64,000 bases of DNA, taken from Wyeomyia smithii. Taxonomy: Eukaryota; Arthropoda; Insecta; Diptera; Culicidae. The position numbers and the translations under genes were made by a program. Where the stretch lies: contig NC_073694.1 in NCBI RefSeq assembly GCF_029784165.1, positions 165,320,118 through 165,384,117 on the forward strand, in the 5' to 3' direction. Under the pieces are notes generated by a model. That model was not told where the DNA came from and did no database searches. It saw only the letters and a list, made by a program, of their open reading frames with translations. This document shows, in pieces, positions 1 to 9,730 of this stretch. The stretch's first letter is position 1, and each line of letters starts with the position of its first letter.

Positions 1-346
1 GTCCAATCACTATAGATTTGACGCGCATCTCCGTCGTGTTGGGCTCGGGGAGAGTGGTATCTGTGCCTGTGGTGAAGGTTATCACGACATAGAGCACGTT
101 GTTTGGTTTTTTTTTTTTTTTTATTAAGGGGGGATTTGTTAGTAGCTTAAGTATTTATGATAAATATTAGTAAATAATGAGTATGTGTGTCCAATCACAA
201 ATGGTGATTTCTCAACACTGTTAGAAATTTGAAATTTTAATTGTTAGGATTTGTTTGCTTTCGCAATAAGGACTTATCATTCGTAGGGATTTAAACCTAC
301 TTGTCAGAAAAGGGGGAGTAAACTTACAACTAACTTAATTGCTAAC

Positions 347-3007
347 TTATTGGCTATAAAGAGAGCTTATCGTAGCAATTGAGGATTGCAACGATTTTTG
401 TCGAAAATTGTTAATAATTTTATTTGACATAGCTTCTAATGGTTCAACACCAGTAAGTCTATGTAATTCGAGTGTACCAAACCAAGGAGGACGCTTCAAA
501 ATCATTTTCAGAATTTTATTCTGAATCCTTTGGAGCGTTTTCTTCCTTGTTGAACAGCAACTTGACCAGATCGGTACAGCATAAAGCATTGCTGGTCTAA
601 AAATTTGTTTGTAAATCAAAAGTTTGTTCTTTAAACAAAGTTTAGAATTCCTGTTAATGAGAGGATATAAACATCTCGTATATTTGATGCACTTGGCTTG
701 TATACTCTCAATGTGCTCTTTGAAAATAAGTTTTTTATCATAAATTAGTCCCAAGTACTTAACCTTGTCGGACCAACTTAAAATAACCCCATTCATCTTG
801 ACAACGTGATTATTGTTTGGCTTGAGGAAAGACGCCCTAGGCTTATGCGGAAAAATTATCATTTGAGTTTTAGAAGCATTGGGAGAGATTTTCCACTTTT
901 GCAAGTAGGAAGAAAAAATATCTAAACTTTTCTGCAATCGACTGCATATGACACGAAGGCTTTTTCCTTTTACGGAAATGCTTGTGTCATCGCAGAACAA
1001 TGACTTTGTGCATCCTGGAGGCAAATCAGGAAGATCTGAAGTGAATATGTTGTACAGGACTGGCCCCAAGACTGAACCTTGAGGTACACCTGCTCTGACA
1101 GGAAATCTATCAGATTTTGAATTCTGATAGACAACCTGCAGAGTTCGATCAGTAAGATAATTTTTTAAAATTTTGATAAGGAAAATCGGAAAATTAAAAG
1201 TTTGCAATTTCGCAATCAAACCTTTATGCCAAACACTGTCGAATGCTTTTTCTATGTCTAAAAGAGCAGCTCCAGTGGAATAACCTTCAGATTTGTTAGC
1301 TCGTATCATATTAGTAACTCTGAGCAATTGATGAGTAGTGGAATGCCCATGGCGAAATCCAAACTGTTCATTTGCAAAAATTGAATTTTCGTTGATGTGT
1401 GACATCATTCTGTTAAGAATAATTCTCTCAAACAGTTTACTTATTGAAGAAAGCAAACTGATTGGTCGGTAACTTGAAACTTCAGCTGGATTCTTATCCG
1501 GCTTTAAAATTGGAGTAATTTTTGCATTTTTCCATAATTTGGGAAAATATGCAATTTTGAAGCAGCAATTGAAAATTTTCACTAAAAATTCCATTGTGCT
1601 CTCAGGGAGATGTTTGATTAGTATATTAAAGATTCCATCGTCACCAGGTGCTTTCATATTTTTGAAATTTTTAATAATTGATTTAATCTCATTCAAGTTA
1701 GTTTCAATTATTTCTGCAGGTAAAAAATTCTGGGAAGAAATTAAATCAAATTGACGTGTGACTTCATTTTCAATTGGACTCAAAAAATTCAAATTTGAGT
1801 TATGAACACTCTCAAACTGCTGAGCAAGTCTTTGAGCCTTTTGTTCATTGGATACAAGAAAACGTTCACCATCTTTTAAAACTGGAATAGGCTTTGAAGG
1901 TTTCTTAAGAATCTTCGACAGCTTCCAAAATGGTTTTGAATATGGTTTCAATTTTTCAACTTTAGTCTCAAAATTTTGATTTCTCAGAAGAGTAAATCTA
2001 TGTTTAATCTCTTTCTGTAAATCTTTATAAATAGTTTTAAAAACAGGGTCACGAGAACGTTGATATTGACGTCTGCGGACATTTTTCAAACGAATTAGAA
2101 GTTGAAGATTTTCGTCAATTATTGATGAATCAAATTTCACTTGAGCCTTTGGAACAGAATAATTCCTGGCATCAACAATTGCACATTTTAATGCTTCCAA
2201 AGCGGAATCAATATTCACTTCGTTTTGCAAATCAAGCTCATTATTGAAATTTCTCTCAATATGAGTTTTGTATCTTTCCCAATTAGCCTTGTTATAATTA
2301 AAAACAGAGCTCATAGGGTTTAAAACTGATTCATGTGATAAAGAAAAAGTTATTGGAAGATGGTCAGAATCAAAGTCAGCATGTGTGATCAAATCACTAC
2401 ACACATGACTTTGATCTGTTAGCACCAAATCAATTGTTGAAGGGTTTCTTACAGAAGAAAAGCATGTAGGACTATTCGGAGACAAAATAGAATAGTATCC
2501 TGAAGAACAATCATTGAATAAAATTTTTCCATTGGAATTACTTTGAGAATTATTCCATGAACGATGTTTAGCGTTAAAATCGCCGATTATGAAAAATTTC
2601 GAACGATTTCTGGTGAGTTTTTGTAAATCACCTTTAAAATAATTTTTGAGCTCGCGTGTGCATTGAAATGGTAAATATGCTGCGGCAATAAATAAAATCC
2701 CAAGTTCAGTTTGAACTTCAATTCCCAAAGTTTCAATAACTTTCGTCTCAAGATGGGGAAGAGCACGATGTTTGATTCGGCGATGAATAACAATTGCAAC
2801 TCCACCGCCGGAACCCTGAATCCTATCATATCTATGAACCACGTAATTGGGATCATATTTTAATTTTATGTTAGGTTTCAAAAATGTTTCAGTAATAATT
2901 GCAATATGCACATTATTTACTGTTAAAAAATTAAAAAGCTCATTCTCATTGGCCTTCAATGAGCGAGCATTCCAATTTAATATTTTAATTGTTTTATTTA
3001 AAATCAT
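347..3007 (-). CDS. Jockey ORF2: endonuclease-reverse transcriptase (886 aa, intact)
   Basis: This is the enzyme for target-primed reverse transcription of the element RNA at a nicked chromosomal site. Residues 1-225 are an apurinic-type endonuclease: N12 in NWNA, E40 in ITETF, GDFNAKH (D142, N144) and the SDHLP motif (D215, H216). The reverse transcriptase spans about 440-760: motif A LLDIEKAFDS (D584), motif B GVPQGSVLGP, and motif C FCDD at 671-674 in place of the usual YADD. A basic C-terminal tail of about 120 residues follows. No RNase H domain is seen, as is usual for jockey. The start ATG overlaps the ORF1 stop by 14 bp (2994-3007), which suggests translation by termination-reinitiation, but that is inference. 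Length and motif order fit an intact, potentially active enzyme. Confidence 0.95.
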   Translation of the reverse strand: MILNKTIKILNWNARSLKANENELFNFLTVNNVHIAIITETFLKPNIKLKYDPNYVVHRYDRIQGSGGGVAIVIHRRIKHRALPHLETKVIETLGIEVQTELGILFIAAAYLPFQCTRELKNYFKGDLQKLTRNRSKFFIIGDFNAKHRSWNNSQSNSNGKILFNDCSSGYYSILSPNSPTCFSSVRNPSTIDLVLTDQSHVCSDLITHADFDSDHLPITFSLSHESVLNPMSSVFNYNKANWERYKTHIERNFNNELDLQNEVNIDSALEALKCAIVDARNYSVPKAQVKFDSSIIDENLQLLIRLKNVRRRQYQRSRDPVFKTIYKDLQKEIKHRFTLLRNQNFETKVEKLKPYSKPFWKLSKILKKPSKPIPVLKDGERFLVSNEQKAQRLAQQFESVHNSNLNFLSPIENEVTRQFDLISSQNFLPAEIIETNLNEIKSIIKNFKNMKAPGDDGIFNILIKHLPESTMEFLVKIFNCCFKIAYFPKLWKNAKITPILKPDKNPAEVSSYRPISLLSSISKLFERIILNRMMSHINENSIFANEQFGFRHGHSTTHQLLRVTNMIRANKSEGYSTGAALLDIEKAFDSVWHKGLIAKLQTFNFPIFLIKILKNYLTDRTLQVVYQNSKSDRFPVRAGVPQGSVLGPVLYNIFTSDLPDLPPGCTKSLFCDDTSISVKGKSLRVICSRLQKSLDIFSSYLQKWKISPNASKTQMIIFPHKPRASFLKPNNNHVVKMNGVILSWSDKVKYLGLIYDKKLIFKEHIESIQAKCIKYTRCLYPLINRNSKLCLKNKLLIYKQIFRPAMLYAVPIWSSCCSTRKKTLQRIQNKILKMILKRPPWFGTLELHRLTGVEPLEAMSNKIINNFRQKSLQSSIATISSLYSQ

Positions 3008-4358
3008 TGCTAAATTTTAAATTAGAAACAATTTTAATAGTAAAATTTGTGCCTATTTGAATGGCTTCAAACATTGATTTTGCCTGCAACATGGCGTTCA
3101 TAAGATCGAACATTGCCTGTTGCAAAAAAGAAAGTTTACCTGCCGTAATAGGCCCCAGGCAGTTGACATTAGAAAAAATATTTTCGGTAGCAATATTAGC
3201 TGGAGTGATAGGTGTACAATTATTTTCTAGCGTGTTTTGCTTACCCATATTAACGGTCATTTTCGAACTACCAACACTAGGCGGTATAATGTTCGAACTA
3301 CCTGTAACCTGTGCATAAGTTAAACGGGTATGCAAAGGAGTAGGTAAACTATGCGTTACTGGTACGCTTGGAGAATTTTGTTTTGAAGTTGGTTTTAATT
3401 GTGAAATTGAATTTTGTTTACCTTGCCTTGCCTTAACAATTGCTAACCGGACTGGGCATTGATAAAAATTTGACATATGGTTGCCGTTACAATTCGCACA
3501 GCGAAAATTTTTACTCTCTTTCACAGGACATGTGTCCTTTTTGTGAGAAGAGTCTCCACAATTAAGACATTTTTGGTCCATGTTACAGAATTTGGAACCA
3601 TGGCCATAACGTTGGCAAGTACGGCATTGGGTGATATGCTTTTCACCTCCGCCATACTTCCTATAAATTTCCCACTTTACACGCACATTATACAAAGCAT
3701 GTGCTTTTTCAAAAAATTTTAAGTTGTTAACCTCATTACGGTTAAAATGAATTAAATAATTAACAAGGGAAATTCCAGTTCTCTGATTGTTTTCGCCTCG
3801 TGATTTTTGTTTCATTAGAATTACTTGGGTAGGGGCTATGCCAAGTAATTCTGTTAAAGTAAGTTTGATCTCATCAACGGTTTGATCGTTGGTGAGACCT
3901 TTCAAGACAACCTTGAACGGCTTGGCGTTCTTGGTGTCATATGTAAAAAATTTGTACATCTTGTCAGTTAAATACTGGACAAGACGATCACGACCCTTTA
4001 CTGAGTCGGCTAATAAGCGGCATTCACATCTACGGCCAATTTGATAGGTAACTTTAACGTCAGAAACAAACGTTGAAAGTTCCTTTTTGAATATATTAAA
4101 TTCAGAAGAAATAGTTACCACAATAGGTGGAACTTTCTCCTTTTTTAAAGATTTTATATTTTGTATAGTTTCATTTTTAACAACTTCCATTTCACCAGCT
4201 TCTTGCTCAGGCAAAATATCAAAAGGATTGTCACTACAGACACTCGAAGTGTCAGAAAGAGATGCCTCTCTTTTCCTCCCCGCAGCGATGCGAGGTTTCT
4301 TTTTCCGTCCAGCCATTTCAGGTGATACGAAAAAAGTTAAAACAAATGTTAAATTCAA
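2994..4358 (-). CDS. Jockey ORF1: gag-like RNA-binding protein with zinc knuckles (454 aa)
   Basis: This nucleocapsid-like protein is expected to coat the element RNA. A basic N-terminus (AGRKKKPRIAAGRKR) is followed by a central region (about 145-215) resembling the PRE_C2HC domain of insect ORF1 proteins. Three zinc knuckles lie at about 245-301: CRTCQRYGHGSKFC, CLNCGDSSHKKDTC (both CX2CX4HX4C) and a variant, CANCNGNHMSNFYQC (CX2CX3HX6C). The C-terminal 150 residues are rich in Ser, Thr, Asn and Pro. The first ATG gives a 14-residue extension (MNLTFVLTFF...) before Met15. Copy 3 carries an in-frame stop in that extension, so Met15 (MAGRKKK) may be the true start. Confidence 0.93.
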   Translation of the reverse strand: MNLTFVLTFFVSPEMAGRKKKPRIAAGRKREASLSDTSSVCSDNPFDILPEQEAGEMEVVKNETIQNIKSLKKEKVPPIVVTISSEFNIFKKELSTFVSDVKVTYQIGRRCECRLLADSVKGRDRLVQYLTDKMYKFFTYDTKNAKPFKVVLKGLTNDQTVDEIKLTLTELLGIAPTQVILMKQKSRGENNQRTGISLVNYLIHFNRNEVNNLKFFEKAHALYNVRVKWEIYRKYGGGEKHITQCRTCQRYGHGSKFCNMDQKCLNCGDSSHKKDTCPVKESKNFRCANCNGNHMSNFYQCPVRLAIVKARQGKQNSISQLKPTSKQNSPSVPVTHSLPTPLHTRLTYAQVTGSSNIIPPSVGSSKMTVNMGKQNTLENNCTPITPANIATENIFSNVNCLGPITAGKLSFLQQAMFDLMNAMLQAKSMFEAIQIGTNFTIKIVSNLKFSNDFK

Positions 4359-4692
4359 AAGTAGGTAGTCTTGAGAAAGACTGATGGGAAATAACTTTCA
4401 GGTAGTCTTTAAAAGACACACTGATAAAACACAAACTTTGAAGCTATAGGCAGTCAAAGACCAGTCCACAAGCAACCGAAAAAACGTCTGACCTGTAGGA
4501 CAGTTCAAGACGCACTCGCACGTTGTTTGGTCATGCCCTGTACACCGTGACGCCAGGTCTAGATTAATAGCTTCCCTGCAGGCCGAAGGTAGGCAGCCGG
4601 CTGTTCCTGTTCGTGATGTCTTGGCGAGCCGTGACCTATCCTACATGTCCCTTATATACGTTTTCCTGAAATCCATCCACGCCCCAGTTTAG

Positions 4693-5090
4693 TCCTATCC
4701 CCTTCCGCCTACATCCAATCAAACGACAAGAACACGTTAAGACCCCGGATCCGGAAACAGCAATCAGACCCGTACGATACTCTCAAGGCCCGATGGAAAC
4801 AACCCAATATGCCAGTCCGTAATATCTTGGCCCAGCAGCGGAACAAATTTAATATGCTGCTTACCTATGGCAATGAAAACCATCAAACAGCAAACCTGTG
4901 CTTTTAATGCAAAATATTCTAGCTTTAAGTTAGATTTAGTTTCAGCTCGTAGTCGACAGCGAGGATAAAAAATTTGCTTTTAGTTATTAAGATACTTTAG
5001 AAAGTAAGCTACCAGATATAATTGGCGCCGTTAAACATTGAATTGTATTTGTGCCGTGTCAAATAAACTATAGATGAAGAAAAAAAAAAG
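4693..5090 (+). mobile_element. 3' UTR and poly(A) end of the outer non-LTR element
   Basis: This non-coding stretch follows the TAG at 4690. It ends with AATAAA at 5062-5067 and a short A-run at 5078-5089, the layout expected of a retrotransposed 3' end. No other coding signal is visible. Its boundary with the sequence to the right is set only by the A-run. Confidence 0.6.
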
Positions 5091-5276
5091 TAGTCTTCGG
5101 AATATATTCCTTTTCATAGCTGGATTTCACATTTTTAAACATAACAGGCAAAGAAATAGTCCGATTGCAAAACAAATCAATAGGGTCTTATGGGGCAACT
5201 GGACCTTTCATTTGCAATTAATTTCATGAAAATCGGTCCAGCCATCCCTGAGAAAAGTGAGTGAGAATCAAAATCT

Positions 5277-5321
5277 GCACATACACACACACACACACAC
5301 ACACATACACACACACATACA
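5277..5321. repeat. (CA)n microsatellite
   Basis: About 45 bp of CA dinucleotides interrupted twice by 'cata'. It sits inside the retroelement-like tail rather than in unique sequence. Confidence 0.9.
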
Positions 5322-5479
5322 GAAAATGCTCAGCTCGTCGAGTGATATATGCCATTCGGCCCTTTGGTGCACTTTTAAACAAATCAGAGCTAAAACATAT
5401 CTTGGGTATGTGTTTTTAGCAGCAGTTAGATATTTCAGTTTTTGCAATAAAACAGTCAATAAAACTCAAGGCGGCGGTA

Positions 5480-6565
5480 CCGTGCTGGATCGAAATCCGT
5501 ACACCTAAGCACATGATAATCTTCGACGGTCAATATAAAATCAAGAAATCACATATTGCTTTAAACTGACATATTTACTTATAGGTCTACTTATATTTTA
5601 TCACTATTTTCCAGCAAAATGATTGAAATCACTCCGAAACTTGAAAAAATCATGTTTAAATAGAACATGTTTTGAATCGAAATCCGTACACAGTTTTTTG
5701 TCTGAATCAAAACCCGTACACTTTTGAATCGAAATCCGCACACACGCGATATAGACTGGATCAAAGTCCATACAACAATAAATCAAACTCCGTATAGATG
5801 AAGAAGTACAAAAATGAACATCTTTTATTTATAATTTATCTTTAAATTACCGAATAAGTATATTTTGAGGATCAACTGGCTTCTAAAGTTTCACACGGTT
5901 TTCTAATTTTTGATATCAGCTGAAATAGTGCAATTTTCGTAGCGTTTCGTAGTAACCGGAACGCCGGAACCTCTCGAAGCTTCCCGGTACGACTTTCCCT
6001 TGCGCACCTCAGTCACAGCTCGTTTAAAATTGTTTGCCGTAAATTTATACTTGTTTTCTTCCATTATATGCTGAAAACAAGAAGAAAGTTCAACAATATA
6101 TGCATGATACACACGCTGTACGGATTTTGATTCGAGCAAATAAAAAGAATCAAAATCCGTACGGCAGAGTTTTTGTTGAATATATACAACTTACACTATT
6201 TATTAGACAATATACAGCTCGAAAATAACAAAGACTTACCTTTTCCATCAATTTTAAAAAGATTCACAGAGTAAAACACTTATATCCCACTTGAAAATCG
6301 TTTTTATCTGAAGAACGTTTCCTTAGTAAATTCTCTAACGATACAACGAAATGGCAACTGAAACCGATACACGATTGATTTTTCATTTTTTATAATTTAA
6401 TTTCATGGCCTACTGGCGCATAGTTTAATTTATCAGAAGGCCAACAACTCAACGGATATGTACATGTAACTATCATATAAATTTTCACTTTTATAATGCT
6501 TAAAACTGAAGAAAAACATCAAGGTGTACGGATTTCGATACTGTACGGGTTTCGATCCAGCACGG
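5480..6565 (-). mobile_element. Pogo-like DNA transposon, 1.09 kb, internally deleted
   Basis: Terminal inverted repeats begin CCGTGCTGGATCGAAA at 5480 and end with the complement at 6565. Each is bordered by TA (5478-5479 and 6566-6567), the Tc1/mariner/pogo target. Shorter copies of the motif 'gaatcgaaatccgtacac' recur inward from both ends (about 5675-5780, 6120-6165 and 6528-6560). Such subterminal repeats are typical of transposase-binding arrays. Part of a psq-type DNA-binding domain survives on the minus strand. No DDE domain is present, so the copy is non-autonomous. Confidence 0.75.
5903..6064 (-). pseudogene. N-terminal HTH (psq/CENP-B type) of a pogo-like transposase
   Basis: From the ATG at 6064 the frame reads MEENKYKFTANNFKRAV, then EVRKGKSYREASRGSGVPVTT. 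It matches the helix-turn-helix pattern of pipsqueak/CENP-B N-termini (x-Ai-x-V-x-x-G-xSyreA-x-x-ygVPxsT). The matching part is about 40 residues, after which the frame diverges and stops. The catalytic domain is absent. This is a deletion remnant inside the element at 5480-6565, not a host gene. Confidence 0.6.
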
Positions 6566-6709
6566 TACGAAGTTTGCCGGGTCAGCTAGTAGGAATATAA
6601 AAATTATATGCAGCAACTCAATGGATTCCGATGAAGAACAAAACGAAGACTCCTCTACTACAAACAAATCCAAAAAATCGCTTGAAATTCTTCTATTTAC
6701 TCGCCTTCA

Positions 6710-6974
6710 AACAAAATCGCACGCTTGAAGCCTTGGGGCTAATAGCGGTCTCGATCAACTAGATTAAGTTGAGAGAATTCGTTATCGATACTGTTTTTGG
6801 CACATTTTGCATGTGTAGGATAAGTTCAACGATACACCGTGCCCCAGTGCTGGGTCGAGAAAATTTCTAGCTCGAAAAGATCCTCGACTCGATCGGGAAT
6901 CAAACCCGATATCACAACCGTGTGGGAGAGCTAGCCGACCGACATCGCTAACCACAGAGCCACGGGGACCACCC
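6710..6974 (-). mobile_element. tRNA-derived SINE, family A, copy 1
   Basis: On the minus strand a tRNA-like head carries a B-box-like GGTTTGATTCC (consensus GGTTCGATTCC in copies 2 and 3). An A-box-like TGGTTAGCGATG lies upstream. A body of about 180 bp follows, ending near GCGATTTTGT. Imperfect 15-bp flanking repeats (atttactcgYcttca) lie at 6695-6709 and 6975-6989. Two more copies are at 43388-43630 and 55591-55854. It resembles Aedes Feilai-type tRNA SINEs, but the exact family is not proven. Confidence 0.85.
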
Positions 6975-6989
6975 ATTTACTCGTCTTCA

Positions 6990-8339
6990 CCGACTATAAT
7001 CGGTGTGCAGTAGCCATGAACGTCAACACTTGGATCTTTCAGACCATTTTCTATGATCGCTTTTCTTTGATCATTCAAAGAAAAACCGCGCCGCTGATTC
7101 TAAGATGAATCAAATTTGATTGATGTGTGAAGTGGCTTGAAAAATGTGTATCCAATGCTATTATAAACTTGTTTTATCCAATTTTGCGTAAGCTATATTG
7201 CATCTTAATAATCGAATAATTAACTGTATTTAACAGTTTCCAAACGACATCCCTCTCGACGAATGGGTTTGTTTCCAAGTGAACAGGACGTCGTTTTGGA
7301 CCTAAGTTGTTTTCGACCAGAATTAAAATAATTTTACGTGCACAAAATTTTCCTTGGTCCGAAGCTAAGCCCTGTGCTCTTTTCTGACTCGCCCAGACAA
7401 ACTGTTTGTTGTGGTTTCATGTTTGCCATAGGCGGTTGGTGGAACATATTTATGTCATTTCTATTTCTCCAAAGGACATGAGAATCACAATAGTCTACTA
7501 CCACTCTCATTGTCTGATCAAGTTCAACGACGTATTGCCTATGGATCAAAAATCAAAATGACAGTTTTGACTGCACAATACCTATGACCTACCCCAGTGT
7601 CGACATATTGACTCTATTTATTACGAAACAAATAACGCATGGACAACATTTGATCCCGTATGCTCGATCTACGGTGCTAAAACTTGCCATGATCCAAAGC
7701 TCGGCTAGTACCTAAGGCTCATTTATATAGCCGGTGCTACCATTGTTATATCGGTCCAAACCTCGATCCGGTTACCCAGCCGGCAGCTGTCTTCTCACCT
7801 CTCGTGCGCCAAATGTAGGTATACCATGTTTTAAACACTGTCCGAGCGAAATCGAAATCAAAGTAAGCCTGGGAACGAAATTTGCTAGTCTATGTGGTAA
7901 CACCACACTGTGATTGGTATTTTGTTCTGTCGTTCTTGTTAAAAAAATGATTTGGTTGTGATTATTATCGTACACAGTTGGGGTGTCAAATGGGTTCGTT
8001 TTAATTTTCGGTCGTAAAAAGGTAGCCCTGGGGGTACAATCACTTTATATATTAATAACTTGTACTTGAGACTTCGCTAGCGATGAAGGTAATTATACGG
8101 AATGTCAATATTTTCCGCCGATTTTCTTATGATTAACTGTGGCAGATTGCCAGTCAATTCTCGGCTTACTTGTATATTGAAAATGCTAGTGTACTTGAAG
8201 ACATATTGGAAACACATTTAGTTTCATGACTACCTTAACATAGTCGAATGGAAAAATGTGCTCAAGAGAGAAAAATCGGTTAGAAGTGTGACTATTTGAG
8301 AAAAATAAAATAAAAGGTTTATTGTTGATCACTGACCCA
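6990..8339. other. No recognisable gene or element
   Basis: About 1.35 kb of mixed-composition sequence. Reading frames are short (under 75 codons) with no recognisable domain. I saw no inverted-repeat pair or tandem structure. Confidence 0.5.
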
Positions 8340-9157
8340 ACGTAACACAAAGCGGGTTACAAAAGTCAAATACAAGTGGCCGTTTTTCTAGGTTAGTTGG
8401 AGGTTGCTTCTTGTATTGACGCGGGTCAGCGAATGAATTCCATTTCATTGAACATGTTCAAGCTGTAGGCGATGTGAAAGCGCAGCAAGGATTCAATAAC
8501 AACTTCGATGATGACCTGTGTTTGGTGATAAAGTTAATTATTAAAACGGGGGTTTCGAAAACGTGCCAAAAAGACAACTTTTGCTCGGAAAGCAATCGAC
8601 AGATTTTTGTGACATAAACTTTGATGCGAACGGCGATCGTGACGTAATGCACTGTAAAAAAGAATAAATTGAATGATAGTACAGGGGGTAGGCAAAATGA
8701 TTGAGACAGGCAAAATTTTGTCAATTTTCAAACGGTCAGAACTTCACGAAAAATGAATCAATTTTGACGAAACAGGTTTCATTTTACTGGAAAACTATCC
8801 TACTTTTCAAATATTATGTGATGACTTGAGGCGGCCAATGGACACCGGAAATGTTCCGGATTTTAGAAGTGTGTGTCAAAATATTCATTTTTGCAACGCT
8901 TAGAACTTATTCTGACAGCTAGTTTCTTGTAGATTTCTATGTTGCCAATAAACTAGAATTCATTCCGAGTTCATTGATACCCAAAGATTGAAAATCCGTC
9001 AAGGGACCATCGAGATGTAACCATTTTTGTGGAAGAAGGATTTTCGGAAATAATAAACACCACTCTGTACAAGTAGTATGCCATAAAAACCACTTCTGAA
9101 AAGAGAAATGGATGTGTTTGGATTTCGGATATGCAGAAGAGCAATTTCGAATTACTG

Positions 9158-9420
9158 TTACTGTATTACTGTACGTACTAATAAATACGGAGTAGGGCCA
9201 ACATTAGCTGAGAGGACCGCTTGAATCCTCCTAGGGATCGATTCGTACAGTCTTCGAATTTCCTCCAACGGTATGTTATCCCTTTCATGAATTCTCGCAT
9301 AACTTAGCAAACCGTAGCTTTCGACACTCCAACCAATTTACAGGTCTCGGCAATCGTAGCACCTGCTCCACGAGCACCGACTATGCGGCCAGGTTGAAAT
9401 TCCGTTAGCACGAATGACAT
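9158..9420 (-). pseudogene. Tc1-type transposase, N-terminal HTH joined to extreme C-terminus
   Basis: From the ATG at 9420 the frame reads LTEFQPGRIVGARGAGATIA and VGVSKATV, the paired-like HTH of Tc1 transposases, followed by a stop. After a frame change the sequence reads SIPRRIQAVLSANVGPTPY, which matches the usual C-terminal ending (prRiqaVixakGgpTxY). Everything between, including the DDE catalytic core, is missing. The region is about 88 codons against about 340 for a full protein. A non-autonomous deletion derivative. Confidence 0.75.
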
Positions 9421-9544
9421 TGCTAAACATTCTTTAAAAGTAAACAATGATGCAATGATTCCCTTTTTATTGAAATATTTAAATATGAGTAGAAATTTGT
9501 GAAATCGCTTGTGTCACTTGTACAAGTAAACATCCATGGTATTA

Positions 9545-9730
9545 CAGTTAACTCTTCCTTACTCGATTTCAAAGGGACAGGGATCATCGAGCTAGCGAGG
9601 GTATAGAGTTATAGAGGAAAATTTTAGAAAAAAATACGAGTACAGTGGCTCAAACACTCTACATATTCATCGAGTTAAGGAGATTATCGAGACACATAAC
9701 ATCAAGTAAAGGAGAGTTGAGGGTATACTG
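9545..9730. mobile_element. 186-bp pogo/mariner-type MITE nested in the Tc1 element
   Basis: The left end cagttaactcttccttactc and the right end agtaaaggagagttgagggt...actg are inverted, with a few mismatches. Inner copies of 'cgagttaaggag' type motifs occur. A TA precedes the left end; the right flank is degraded. Confidence 0.5.

Larger units (their letters stand above)
108..4517 (-). mobile_element. Full-length jockey-clade non-LTR retrotransposon, copy 1
   Basis: A complete two-ORF element on the minus strand: 5' end near 4517, 5' UTR 4517-4359, ORF1, ORF2, 3' UTR 346-125 and a poly(A) tail (poly-T at 108-122). It is flanked by a perfect 14-bp target-site duplication, gcacgttgtttggt, at 94-107 and 4518-4531. 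Both ORFs are open from end to end. There are no LTRs. Copies 2 and 3 in this window share the same termini (5' AGTGCGTC, 3' ...CCCCCCTTAA plus A-run), which fixes the element ends. Long perfect flanks, no disabling mutation and full length suggest a young insertion. The name could be Juan-like, but that is memory of the clade and not proven here. Confidence 0.95.
1..4692 (+). pseudogene. C-terminal part of a non-LTR retrotransposon ORF2, split by jockey copy 1
   Basis: Bases 1-107 read as an open frame ending in a CxCG, H, H, CP-type cluster (ICACGEGYHDIEHVVW). The frame continues after the insertion at 4532 (SCPVHRDARSRLIASL) and runs to a TAG at 4690-4692. Cysteine/histidine clusters followed by a short Leu/Arg-rich tail ending in FLKSI are found at the C-terminus of ORF2 in several insect non-LTR clades. 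When the jockey element and one copy of its 14-bp target duplication are disregarded, the reading frame runs through without a stop. This host element was therefore probably uninterrupted when it was hit. Only the extreme C-terminus is inside the window, so I cannot name the clade. The reverse transcriptase should lie left of base 1. Confidence 0.75.
5091..6596 (+). mobile_element. Non-LTR-like 3' tail repeat, split by a pogo-like element
   Basis: The stretch 5190-5477 contains a block reading as gaaaatcggtccagccatc, a CA microsatellite and a gctcagctcgtcgag block. It breaks at a TA at 5478 and resumes at 6568 with acgaagtttgccgggtcagc. I recall this arrangement as a common 3' region of mosquito interspersed repeats, but the family name is uncertain. 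The left boundary is taken from the end of the preceding A-run and is approximate. Confidence 0.4.

Noticed and set aside
2587..2856. Minus-strand 89-codon frame inside the ORF2 region
   Set aside because: It is an out-of-frame shadow of the endonuclease coding sequence and recurs in all three jockey copies for that reason alone.
3061..4368. Plus-strand frames of 81 to 93 codons opposite jockey ORF1
   Set aside because: Antisense shadows of ORF1; their conservation follows from the three copies being near-identical.
6710..6974. Possible tRNA gene from the B-box match
   Set aside because: The head does not fold as a full cloverleaf, a long unrelated body follows and three dispersed copies exist, so it is a SINE.
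9158..9420. Functional domesticated HTH protein from the Tc1 relic
   Set aside because: A stop follows the HTH and the downstream part is in another frame.
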